Shown piece after piece: positions 36,546-48,176 of a stretch of 64,000 nt of DNA (within the stretch, counting starts at the first letter, position 1; each line of letters starts with the position of its first letter). The position numbers and the translations under genes are program-made. This DNA comes from Paulownia fortunei (Eukaryota; Streptophyta; Magnoliopsida; Lamiales; Paulowniaceae). Where the stretch lies: positions 18,883,815 to 18,947,814 of the forward strand of contig CM033118.1 in the NCBI GenBank assembly GCA_019321725.1, in the 5' to 3' direction. A model generated the notes under the pieces. It was given only the letters and a program-made list of their open reading frames with translations. It ran no database searches and had not been told where the DNA came from.

Positions 36546-38115
36546 CAAAAGTAAATGTATCTGCATCTTTGCTATCTTAAGTAACATACATTCTTGTCAT
36601 TATATGGTAGGTTTTATTATTATTTGCCTTTAAGCTTAATTCAAAGAATGTTACATAATTGGTGCAAGTATTTCTTGAATTTCAATTATTGTGTGGATAT
36701 GATTCCAAGGTCTTGGACTTGGTATTAAATAAACTAATACTGCTTCCAGCTATGGTATCCCCTTTCAAAAACCTTGGCAGAGGAAGCTGCATGGAAATTT
36801 GCAGACATTGACTTGGTAACACTGCATCCTGGCTTTGTGCTTGGTCCTCTCCTTCAGCCAACTCTCAATTTCTCTTCTGAGGTTTTTTTGGACATCATTA
36901 AAGGTATCACACGAAATCTCTATCTCTAGGTCGCTTTAGATTATTTGAGAACTAAAGGACCATGCCTGAGAAATTATGTAATGAATAGATCATTTGCGTA
37001 ATATTGTTGACACAATTATGATTGTATTGTATGTATTAGGCATTTTGGATCATCTGTTTCGGTTTCTGTTTGTGTTTTATCGTATATTTCAATCAGCATT
37101 CTGGCAAGACATTTCTTCTTGACAATCAGCTTTGTTACTTGTGATTGCATGTTTTTCTCTTCTTGACTTACCTTAAAAGCATGCCTGTCATGTAATCCAG
37201 TCATGGAGTTTTAATGAAAACCAACCAAATTTTCATTCTACAGGAAAGGACGTATTTCCGTCCTATGAATTCGTGGATATTAGAGACGTTGCTTATGCAC
37301 ATATTATGTCTTTTGAGAATCCGTCAGCTAGTGGCAGATACTGTCTGGTTGGAACAACAATAAGTCATTCTGAAACTCAACAGATTTTGCATAAACTTTA
37401 TCCTTCAATCAGCTTTCCCATAATGTAAGTTTTTTTTTTGTCTGTACACGTATCTTAGTTCTCCCTTTCAATGTTCACTTTCCCCATTAATTTTTCAAGA
37501 ACATTAAGCACTAATAATCTATTATTTACATTGTCGATGTATAGGAATCCTATCTCCAAGTTACACATGCTGTTCACTGTCAATATCAAATGTTTGTTTT
37601 CAATTGTCATGAGATAGAGTTGAATTGCATGAGAGCAGACCAAATTTCAATAGGGATTATAGAGATTAAAAGGAATTGCTTGGAAGGAATAACATATACA
37701 GGACAAGGGTAAATTATAGAAACTAGAGGTTTGATCGATTTACAATAAAATCCCTTCATGTTTCAAAATCACAAATATCCTTTTGAGATTTGTCATTATT
37801 TTATAAATAATATTAATGGAGTATTGTAATTTAAAAACTTAGATTTTTTTTTATAAATAGCCAAACCTCAATGATAGAATCTATAAGTAACCCACAAATC
37901 AAAGTCACCAATGTTTTAAAGAGATTATAGAGGGTTTTAGTGGGAGGAGATATACTACATCTGTGAATCAAAGCAAATTATGAGATTGAACTTTTGAACT
38001 TCATAAAAATGCTCTGAATCCATAAGAATGCAATAATATACATGAGAGAAGGAACATAATAACACCTACCAAAGATAGAAAATAAAGAAGTAAGCATTCA
38101 TCGGGTCTAAGAAAC

Positions 38116-38233
38116 GCTACACCTGATTATATGTATTGGGTGTATATCTCACCATACATTTTTACACTGACCTACATGAATGTGTATGAATATATGGTAA
38201 GATGCACACCTAGTATACATAATCGGGTGTAGC
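38116..38233. repeat. 118-bp imperfect hairpin in reductase intron (small MITE)
   Basis: The left arm GCTACACCTGATTATATGTA... pairs with the right arm ...TACATAATCGGGTGTAGC over about 50 bp with scattered mismatches, leaving a loop of roughly 14 bp. Size and structure suit a fold-back MITE; a MITE-derived small-RNA precursor is possible. Confidence 0.7.
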
Positions 38234-39526
38234 ATATACAAAATTATATTCATCAAGAATTTTGAACAATGGACAGTGGTACGCATTTTATCATATACAT
38301 TTTTACCATTCTACATAGGAAGTACGTACGCACGGTTCTAAGTTCCTCCGAGTTTATGTTAACCAATAAATTATTGCCATGATATTTCTATTAAGCCTAT
38401 TAACTCATAAGTATGTAGCTTATGGTCATAGAAATCTCTTACAATACAACAAAGTGATTATTTTAAGGATTATTTCTTGTCTAAACCTGTTATGAGCTGA
38501 CAAATTTGGACATATTTGTGTACCCTCTTTACATGTTGAAGTAATGCAGGAGATAAAAATGTTTTGAAAAATCATTGTTTCTACAGTTTTTTACCATTTT
38601 TCAATGAAATACAGGTGGTTTTCCTTCGAAAGATTGCTCATCTTGAGTTTTAGATATTATAATGGCAAGTAACATTTCTCATAAATAAGGAATGCTAAAT
38701 ATAGCTTCATCTTTTCATTTTATTATTTATTTATTTATTTATTTATTTTTTATAAATAAACTGCAGTGCCACAGAGAATACAACCTACCAGATATCCAAG
38801 AAGAAAGCAGAAAGTTTGGGCATCAATTTCATGCCTTTGGAGGTGAGCCTCAAGGATACTGTTGAAAACTTGAAGGAAAATAACTTCCTCAGTTTATAAA
38901 AAAAAAAACAGTGGCTTATGCGTGCAAATGTAATAATACTTTTTGGGGGGCTATTAAATCTTATGTTTTTAGGATATTATATCCACATTAATTATTTGTG
39001 CCCAGTCCAAAAACGTAAGTATCCTTTTAATAACGTCATTGTATGTGCATGAACTTGTGGCTGCAAATATGACCAATTACTAATTAATGTCAGTTCGATT
39101 CTATGTTTTATAATCTAATTTTTGAGCTCCTATATTTTATTGTGTTGTTCTTAGTTTCATTTTATTACTATTATTGTTGTAATTATTATTTTTATTATTA
39201 TTATTGTTGTTGTTGAGTTATATGATAATTCAAATTCTGAGAAAATATTATTATCCATCTATTTATTTCTCCATATTGTTTAATTTGTGCATTTGTTCTT
39301 TTCATGAGTTTATACTTTTAGTCTTCCCAACTTCTCACAGGAGATGGTAAATTGAAATTATATTTACAGGTAAAAAGTGATAAGCCTAAGACAAGATCAA
39401 TAGTGAATATAGGAAAGAGGGATTAATTTAATTTTGTAACAGTAAAAGTATAAGTAAAATAGATAATAGGAGCCGTGAAACATAAACTAGAAAGAAGTTA
39501 CATAAAAATAGTAGAGAAGAAAGTGC

Positions 39527-39670
39527 TCTCTTTGCCCAAATATATGATTTTTATTTTTTTATTTTTTAGAATGTCATAAAATAAGATCCTATTTTGCAAA
39601 ATAAAATTTTTATTTTTTAAATTAATATTCGGTCAATAATGACATACCACTCCTAATTTTTAACTAACTT
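39527..39670. repeat. MITE-like repeat, copy 3
   Basis: CTCTTTGCCCAAATATATGAT, ATAAAATTTTTATTTT and AATGACATACCACTCCTAATTTTTAACT match the blocks at 4,478-4,700 and 33,044-33,190 in order. Confidence 0.4.
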
Positions 39671-39897
39671 GAATGATAACGTAAAGATATATTAAGATTT
39701 TAATTTTTTTCAACTTTTATTTAAATCTTCGACCCGAATTAAAGGAGAGTCATAAAATTACAATAGATGTATTTTAATTATTTCAAGTAATAAAATGAAA
39801 GTTTTGTGTAAAATTTTCAGCCATAGATACAAGTAAAAGATTTAGATATGGCTAAAAAAGAAATTTGACTAGAGAAGATGAAAAATAAAAAGTTGGA

Positions 39898-41450
39898 AAA
39901 AAGGCAATATTCGTCCTTTAAGTTGGTTTATATAAATATTTAATTTTTTATGTTGGCACGATTTAATTTTAGTACAATATATTTTTAAAATTAGCATATT
40001 TAGTCCAATTTTTGTAAGAAAATTTAATTTTGAAAAAAAATTATTGACATGTCACAATAATCACCGGAATCTGTTGACGTTGACTATATAATTGAGAATT
40101 TCGAATATTTGGAGAGAAAACTAATGATGTGGTACTTATGTATACTATTTTGTGAAAAAAAAATCAAATATGTGCCAACTAGATAACAAATAGGAGGGAA
40201 AAACTATTTTTTTTTTCATATACAAAAATAAAACAAATATTTATTTATTTTTCTTTTTTCCATCCTCTTCTTCCTATCCACAACTACCATCACCACCTGC
40301 CACGGCCACTACCGCCACACCCACCAACTCTCTTTTCTCTATTCTTTTACACAAATTTATACCCCAAACCACCAACCTACCTCTTCTTTCACCCAAATTC
40401 ACATCCCAAACCAGCAACCTACCCTTCTTCCATCCAAACCACTAGTCACCTGTTCTTCTATCCAAATCCCCATCGCAAATCACCAACTCACTTCTTTTTC
40501 TACCCAAATCCATACCACAAACTAACACTTACCTTTCTTCTATCCAAATCCACACCCCAACCACCCCCCACCTTTTCACCTAAATCCACTCCCAAAGTTA
40601 CAATCTAAACCACAACCACCTCTTCTTCCAATTAAATCCACGCCTAACGTTACAACCCAAACCATCACCCACCTTAGCCACTATCCCTCCTCCTCCTCCT
40701 CCTCATCCTTCTTTTATTCTTCTTTTTATAATGAAAATTAAAATTTTTAAAATTATTTTTTATAAATTAAAAATAAGGAGATGAAAAGAAACGATATATA
40801 TTATTTTTGGTAAATTCTTGTTTATTTTATAATTTTGGTAATTTAAAAAATATTTAAGTATATTATATAAATTATTTTTTTATTTGTTTATTATTGAAAT
40901 TCAAATACTTTCTAATTTTTAAATACAAAATTTTACTTACATTTTATTTCTTTATTTTCTACAATTTTTCAATTTATTTATATTTTTAAAAATTAAGAAA
41001 TTATTTAACAATAATTTGTAAATTATTTTTTTTTTTTTTAAATTTTACAATTTTTTTTGAAGATGGAGGAGAAAAAAATAAAAAAAATTGATTTTTTTAA
41101 AAATTTTACAAATAAAAAAAGAATAAATATTAAACAAATTATTATTATTTTTATGTCCACTTAGAAATTCCTCATATTTTGTTTATTTTTTTTATTTGTC
41201 CACATAATTGCTACATCATCTAATTTTCCCTTCAAATCCAAATATCCATAAATTATAGTCCATGTCAGCAAATTTCGATAGTTTTTTGTACCATATTAGC
41301 AATTTTCGATTAAAATCAAATTTTCGGACAAAACTTGAATAAATGTGTTAATTTTAAAAAGTTAGTGCACTAAAATCAAATCATAAAAAGATCAAATGTC
41401 TAAATGTAGGACAATTTAAAGAACAACTTTAGTTTTTTTTTCCTAAAAAG
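39898..41450. mobile_element. non-autonomous DNA element with long terminal inverted repeats
   Basis: The first ~280 bp and last ~280 bp are inverted copies: for example TTGACGTTGACTATATAATT, TCGAATATTTGGAGAG and TAATGATGTGGTACTTATGT at 40,075-40,145 pair with complements at about 41,200-41,265. The outer ends (GTCCTTTAAGTTGG; GGACAATTTAAAGAACAACTTT) also pair. No transposase is visible. Long TIRs suggest a Mutator-like non-autonomous or fold-back element. The interior carries a G-poor minisatellite. Confidence 0.65.
40355..40690. repeat. G-poor ~42-bp minisatellite inside the TIR element
   Basis: Degenerate units built on CAAATCCACACCCCAAACCACCAACCTACCTCTTCTTCTATCC-like words repeat about seven times. 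The plus strand is almost devoid of G, in sharp contrast to the AT-rich flanks. Confidence 0.75.
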
Positions 41451-43889
41451 ATCAATTGAAATCTTAATTTTCATTTATCACATTATTTAAGAAATATGTT
41501 TGAGAGTAAAAGGTGATAGATTAATGGAGACTAAAACGTAGCACAAACCAATAAGATCAAATTAGACCATGAATTTTATTGGAAGGGGAAAAAAAATAGA
41601 AATAGAGACTGTGTCTTCTTCTTCATCTTCTTCTTTTTTTCTTACTTTTCTTAATATTTAAATGAAACGTTTGAAAATATCACGATGTCCAAATATGAAT
41701 TAATTACTAATTAACAATCAATAACAAGATGTAGATATTCTTATATCTCTAGCATGTTCCTACCTCAAGACCTCATTATTTTGAGATAAGTAAATAGGTA
41801 TTGTCATGAAATAAATGAATCTAACTTTCTAACAAAAAATGCACTTCTATTTTTTTTTTTTTTGGATCATAGACATCATAAACTTGTGCAAGTATATATA
41901 AATAAACCTTTTAATAGGCTAACAAATAATGATTTTTACACATGTTTAGAAATACTATGAAAAATATTAAAATTAATAAACTAATTCAAAAGAGTCTTTT
42001 CATGTTCTCTTAAATGAAGTCATTTTAACCACATAAATAATCTTATTGATAATTGAGATACATTTACCAGCATTGCAGACCAATCTTTTATTTTCTTGCA
42101 ATTTACGTTCCATGCTATTTATTTTGTTAATTTTACTAAAATACATTTGTGATGAGTTATTTCTCTTATTTAAAAACATTTCTATAAGCAATACCTTAAT
42201 ATTCTAAAACGAACCAAATTATCGTTATACATATAGCATAGGATAGGGTAATAAGAGAAAATAAATGAATTTAATTCGTGGAGAGAAGAGAAGAATAAAG
42301 AGAGATGGTGGCTAGTTATAATGGAAGACAATAATGGCAAAGAAAGTTAAAAAGGATTGGGACAAATAAAATTAACTGATAGGATGCTAAAAAATTCCAA
42401 GACATTCATTAAAATGTCGTCAACTCGTTGCTAAACTTTGTAATTTGTGCCAATATATTCTTTCTGGAATTCATGCTACATACATTCGATACATACATGC
42501 ATATATATAAATAGAATTTTTGAAGGGTAGAGGTATTATTGCCCACTTATAATGAGAACTATATCCTCTCAGTTTTCAGTTTTAAGTTTTAAGTTTTAAG
42601 TTTTACAAAATAAGAGTTGTATTACATACTTTAATATTCACAGCATTCAAGGAGTAATGTTATTAGTGAATGCTGTCTATACTTGGTACTTTTGTTATGA
42701 GTCTTTTTTTTTTAAATCGAAACCTGACAATATTTCACTAAAAATTTGTTTGAAATAATTATTTTTTATGTTGATTATATAGGTATTTTATGATATTTTT
42801 TATATGAAAAGAAGTCAAATATTTATATGTTAGAAATGAATTTTAAAATGTATGAAAATACGTAAAATATTAATAAATTTTTAAATTAAAAATAATTTTT
42901 AAATAAAATAAAATAAAATCATTTTAAAAATTTTAAATAATAAAAAATAAAAAGATGTTCTTTGAAAATAAAACAAACGAACCTTTAGATATTTTTTACC
43001 CAAAATGAACTTTTTTGAGCAAACTTTAACCATTTTATAATGATTTTTTTGGTCCCCTAAGTCCACTAAATCAGTTTTGATACCATATATTCCTATCTTA
43101 GCAATAATGATTCCTATATTTTTAATTTTCATCAAACACATTTACAAGATACGATGTTTATTTCTCATGTTAGCAGTTAATAATTATTCTCTTTAGAATA
43201 TTTGCTGACTTAAGTATTAACGAAGTTTTTTTAGGACAATCCCAGAACTTTCCTTACCATCTGTTGGTGTTGCAGAATCTATCTCAAGAAGGAGTAGCTT
43301 GTTGGCAAGGAATTAGGCACTGCTTGCTAGTGGGAACTATTCGTAGGAGATCTAGAAGAGTTCGTCTTTGCACGTGGAATATTTACCTACTTTAGAGTAA
43401 AGAGTATCTACCCACATTATTTTGGCAGTGTTTATGGACATTCCCTACCTTGGCGTTGAGAATGCAGACCTCCACAAGATCAAGAGAGACCAACACACTA
43501 GGACCTTGCTTGGAACAAGGAGCTAACATAGATGGCGTCAACCAGCACCCAGAAGCCCTAGTATCAGGAAGGCCTGGAGGTAGCCCCCAGCAGGAGGATC
43601 TCATTTGTACTTCACACAAGCAACATTACAGGTCTTGCTAGAGGACATTGTCGAGCTGACTTTTTTCTACAATCTTCATTGCATGAAGAAGACTCATATC
43701 TGCCAGAGAAAAAGGAGTCAAGGAAGGAGGGAACTGAAAGAGAAAAAAAAAAAAGCATTTGAGGAGGTTACAAGCAGAGAGGTTTCTTTCAACAAAGAAC
43801 ATACGCGTAAACACATTGTAGTAGAGGGCTCCCACACTGCTCACCATTCCATCCTCTACAAAGTAATACGAAATTACTTGTGATAGTGC
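41451..43889. other. intergenic region
   Basis: AT-rich and without a recognisable gene. It contains a short TTTTAAG array (about 42,577-42,604). A poly-A/T-rich block (about 42,700-42,990) ends in GAAAATAAAACAAACGAACC, a word typical of plant MITE ends. From about 43,240 the base composition becomes more balanced, and that part is probably the 5' part of the gypsy relic that follows. Confidence 0.55.
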
Positions 43890-44780
43890 TCCATAGAATC
43901 AGTCCTTTCTCAGCAAGCATATTGACAGAGCCCCTCCCAACAAGAGTGAAGACCTCTAACTTGTCAGAGTATAATGGAACACGAGACTCATAATAACACT
44001 TAAACAAATTCTATGCTAAAGCAGATTTATATGACATGAGTAATGATGCATACTGCAAGGTCTTCTACACAACATTTATCAAGAGAGCCTTGACATTGTT
44101 CGACTAACTGCCAGCAGGATCTATTGTCAGGATGGAGCAACTCACTGTGAGCTTTTGGCATCAATTCTCCATAAACCAAAAATGTCCTATAATTGCAGCT
44201 TATATCTTCACGATAAAGTGAGAAGAGAACAAGACTTTGCGTGAGTACATTTAGCACTTTATTGAAGTTGCGAATGAGGTGCCACATATAAGCCATGAAC
44301 TCCTAGCAGGTACTTTACAAAAGAGCCTTTACCAAGAGAGGCTAAAGGAGTCAATTGTGGGGAAGCTCCCTGCCTCCTTGGAGAAACCATTGGCTAGAGT
44401 AGAGAAACACATACACATTTGAGGAAGTAACATATCCTATGGTGGGACTAAAGGGAAACATAGAGAGGAGGAGAAGCCCAATGACTAGAAGGTGGAGTGA
44501 CGTCAACCCGGACTTGACTATTACCGTTTCACTCTTCCGTTCACTTCCTTCGCAGAAGTTTTATTGATAGCTTAGTGCCTAGGAATCATTGATCATCCCA
44601 GGAAGCTAAGAAAAGACCCCAAGAGAGAATAATATAAAAAATACTATTGTTTCCATTGCGATAGGGGTCACACCATGAAAGATTGCTTCTATCTGAATAG
44701 AGAGAACAAAGTTTTTCCCTACACTTTGTTGCCTCAATACATCGGGAATAAAATTACAATGAAAAGCTAACTTATAATAA
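43890..44780 (+). pseudogene. Ty3/gypsy (Tat-like) gag relic
   Basis: On the plus strand, through several stops and frameshifts, I read SNLSEYNGTRDS, HLNKFYAKADLYD, NDAYCKVFYTTFIKRAL, LPAGSI, KTLREYI, LQKSLYQERLKESI and KPLARVEKHI, the order of a gypsy retrotransposon gag core. A zinc-finger remnant (YYCFHCDRGHTMKDCFYLN) follows near 44,640-44,695. No pol follows. Upstream DNA from about 43,240 has a similar composition and may belong to it. Confidence 0.7.
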
Positions 44781-45929
44781 GATTAAATTTGAATTATTTC
44801 CAAAGTATGGAACTGAAATTACAATACTCCCTAAACTGTGGGCCTAAAAATGCATTGTTTCACATACTCACTTTTAAGTGACTGCTATATATCATGATAT
44901 TAATATTCGTTATTTAACAAATTATAAGTAACAACTCTCATAGTAATAATTCTAGATAGGAAAATCATGCTATAAACTCTCATAGTATTTGATATAATCG
45001 TAATTCGTCCACTAAAATTCACTTCACGCTTAAATAATCAAATTTGGACCATAAAATTTAAGGCACATATTCAACAATATAGAAGTACTACAATCTCATG
45101 TACGTGTATGCTTATTGGTTCATTAATGTTCTTTTCATAGGGAGAAATGTACAAATGTTAAAAAAAAAAAATCATTTAAATCCCATTAGATTTGTCATCA
45201 TTCGAAGTTTTGAATGTAAAATAAACAATGACTTTTTCTTTTTCATTATTAAGGATGAGATAAAATTGTGTTTGCTTAGTTTCGGTAATTTTACACTTTC
45301 TTATGTTTGTATGTGACTAGGTAATGAAAAAGGTTCCAAACCACCGTTTGGCCCTTCTTAAATCCATGTTCAACCTCATTGAAACAACAATTTTTTTTGT
45401 TTGCTATGTGAATAACTATGATAAGAAATTGTACTGAGGGCCTGATCTTCAAGTGTATCATTCCATTCATCTTACTTCATGACTTTCTCTATAATTGAAT
45501 TGGACCAATGAAGAGTCAAAACAATGTCGTTCCCTTAAAGTCATGATTGCTTCTTTATACGTTTTAATTACTAATCACGACTTCAAGATAAAACCATATT
45601 TGCTCATAGCACTCATAGGAGAATAGGAACCAGTCCACGGCGATGTCTTAAAGTCTTCTAGGAGAACAGAAAAATGTAATCTTTCAAAACTCATGTACCA
45701 AATGAATAGAAGATAACTCTTTAAATAGACAAATATGATTCGACCGTTAAGAAAAATCCATAGTCCACTAAAAACCCATAATATCATATATAACAAAATG
45801 AATGATAAATAGCCCACATAAATATGTAAAATAAAACAGTCAAATACTTATAATATCTCATAAAACCATAATACAATTGATATAGTAATTGACCCGTAAA
45901 CCTGAAATAAATACAAACTAAATAAAAAT
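44781..45929. other. intergenic region
   Basis: AT-rich DNA before duplication unit A. No coding sequence or defined repeat is recognised. Confidence 0.55.
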
Positions 45930-46201
45930 ATTCAAAATAATTTAACACTTGAAGAAATTTTAAGCCTATTTCTAACAGTTCTTCTCCCTCACTTGCCTAT
46001 AATTTCAATTTTATATTTAAATTAAATAAAATTTAAAATTTTACCACCTTCAAATTTCTAAATTGTCTTCCCATATAAGCCAAAATATTTATCTCAGCCA
46101 TGACTCCATACCTAAATCTAGTGGCACTATCTTTTCTTGATTCTGTTTCTGGTTTGTTTTTAAGCACCCCTCGAATAGTATTTGCATTTTTAACTGTTGT
46201 C

Positions 46202-46396
46202 ATGGTCTCATGGTTGCGCTCCTCTGATCAGTTTTCTATTTCAGAAATAGAAGGCTTTGTTTGGAGTTCTTTTTATCGTGTTTTTTTTTTTTTTGGGTTC
46301 AATTCAAAATGGATTAAATTGCTGATATTATCCAGCGTATTAGGGGTGAAGTCAAAAATTTTAATTTTGAAGGACGAAATTGAATTTTTTCTTTAG
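46202..46396 (+). other. short conserved upstream ORF block, unit A copy
   Basis: Both duplication units keep the frame M-x-SWLRSSDQF-x-ISEIE about 0.6-2 kb upstream of the P450. In unit A it starts at 46,202 and runs open to 46,396. I recognise no family. It could be an exon fragment of an unrelated gene carried along with the duplication. Confidence 0.35.
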
Positions 46397-47039
46397 AAAA
46401 TAGACAAAAAAAGTATTTTTAATTGAAATTTTTTTACTTTTAGAGAAATTATTTTTTAAATTTTAATAAATTTATATAAAAATTTTATGTTTATACAAGC
46501 GTGAAGAGGCTACTACATGTGCTATCCGATCACGCTCTAATTTTAAATGATTATGTACCTTAACGACATAAACAAAAGATTAGTCAACTACTCTCGTTTT
46601 GTGCAACAGCATCAGAATATGTACATATAAAATACAGATTGTACGATTATTAGGTGATCTTATTCCTAAATAATGTTAGTTTTACTTCTATACATGAAAA
46701 TCATTTTCCATTGACATCAAAAATATGTATTTTTGAATATTATTATAATCAGAAATATGTTTCTTTCCTGCTCATTTTGTCCTTTTATCATTTTAGTATT
46801 CCTAGTTGCATCTGCAAGCAATGTGAGGCTGGTCTCTCGTTCTCTGAGTTGTCTCTTCCTAGGCTTCTTTATCAATTCGTCTTTTTTCATCTTTGGAGGA
46901 GATTCTCCGGTAAACTACTCCCAAAATTTAAAAAAAAAAAATTGCTACAGTAAACAAATAATTGAGCCTACACATTCAATCATTCATGGAAAAAAAAAAT
47001 GGTACGATAGAGACAGTGTGTGATTAAACCTATATTATA

Positions 47040-48085
47040 CATTTATAAATTTTGATCACCACCTCCTTGACACGGCATAAATCTCGGATCCTAACAAAAG
47101 ATTTCATTGTAATATTTATTTGGGGAAGAATATATGAAAAAGTCAATTATTTGGATAGTGTCATGTATATTATGATATTATAAAATGAAATAATAATATT
47201 ATTATGTATAATTTAACGACTTATAACTCTATTTGAATAGTATCCAAGTAGGTCATATGTTTTGTTTTCCTTGCCCTTCCATCAATGGTGTCCAATCTGC
47301 TTGCCTTAGATCAGTGATATGTCCTATTCCTAGTCCATACCACTGCAAGGAAAAGGGGCTTTGATGCGCGGATTCCCTTGTAAAGTACTAAAGCAACCAC
47401 GAGAAAAAGAAGGTGCAACCTAGTCTCTGTCCGTGGTGGAGGGATTGACTACTTGATTTCCTTCGAAAAAAAGTACTCATCTTGTGATATTAGGAATTTT
47501 CAGATACTAGAATTACTTCTCTTGCATAGTGTAAAATGCATCCTCAAAACTGAATGATAATCCCTTATGGTTGGGATTGATCTCTCTTTGATTGTGTCTC
47601 TTGCTTGATAGATGCCATATACTGGAGGCAATGCCTACTGTAATAGCTCGTCGTCTCACGCACTCACTGTAGTACTCCATTATTTATTGTTTTCTAGAAC
47701 TTCTTGTAATAATGGAGGCAGCGCCTCCCTCAAGATTTGAATTGCGGATCAATTTTTTATTTATTTGTGTTTTGTCATGTATTCCAATATTTAAAAATAT
47801 AAATTTAGAATATATGAATCATATTTTTAAAAAATTAATTATAGATATAGCAGTCATTGATCAATGGATGATACGAAACAAAAGATAAAACATGACTTCA
47901 GAGTACAAGATTTGAATTGAAGATTCTTTTATGTTTCACGGACGACACGTTCAATCTCCCTCCACACTTTTATAGTTATTAAATAAGTAGGATCCTTTCC
48001 ACATTGTCAAATCTCCTAGGCATATGCAGTTTACTTTTAATATAACAATTATTACTCTATAAATGAGCCATACATAGGACTATTT
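47040..48085. other. unit-A-specific upstream segment
   Basis: Unit B passes directly from GATTAAACCTACATTATTGTACATTATA to AACCTGAGTTTACCGAAG, whereas unit A has about 1 kb between the equivalent points. About 47,170-47,240 resembles DNA in the first P450's intron. The remainder (for example 47,260-47,480) is of higher GC and unrecognised. It displaces the unit A promoter relative to unit B. Confidence 0.7.
48058..48064 (+). promoter_or_regulatory. TATA box of second P450 gene
   Basis: TATAAAT lies 113 bp before the ATG, which suits a leader of about 80 nt. It lies in or next to the segment missing from unit B, so the third P450 must use a different core promoter. Confidence 0.5.
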
Positions 48086-48176
48086 AACCTGAGCTCAGTG
48101 AAGCCATACAATCAGAGGCAAAACATAAGAAAAAATCCTGTCCTAACATAGCCTCAGCTTTCATACACCCACAAAA

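Larger units (their letters stand above)
33852..38899 (+). pseudogene. CCR/DFR-like NADPH-dependent reductase (extended SDR), exon 2 missing
   Basis: Exons seen: 33,852-33,975 (Rossmann start, [15 protein letters not shown], then KATVR, the NADP-type Arg), 35,808-35,999 ([14 protein letters not shown], catalytic Ser in VVVTSS), 36,750-36,903 (catalytic Tyr/Lys in WYPLSK), 37,244-37,424 and 38,767-38,899 (ends NNFLSL then stop), all with GT/AG borders in compatible phases. Relatives (cinnamoyl-CoA reductase-like, phenylacetaldehyde reductase, tetraketide pyrone reductase) have an extra exon of about 160-170 bp after exon 1. I could not find it on either strand in 33,976-35,807. Exon 1 ends in phase 1 and the next exon begins in phase 0, so direct splicing hits a stop within 13 codons. 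Exon 4 also lacks about four codons between WKFA and IDLVT. It is most likely a pseudogene, unless a diverged exon 2 is hidden in the gap. Confidence 0.75.

Noticed and set aside
36390..36587. Minus-strand Ile/Tyr/His-rich 65-codon frame
   Set aside because: Translation of the TA/TATG microsatellite.
43392..43883. Several overlapping ORFs (63-92 aa) with less AT-rich composition
   Set aside because: They overlap on both strands and lie just upstream of a gypsy gag relic; more likely decayed retroelement DNA than a gene.
46654..47023. Two overlapping plus-strand frames of 96-99 codons
   Set aside because: They lie in duplication unit A, but unit B does not preserve the frames; no family match.
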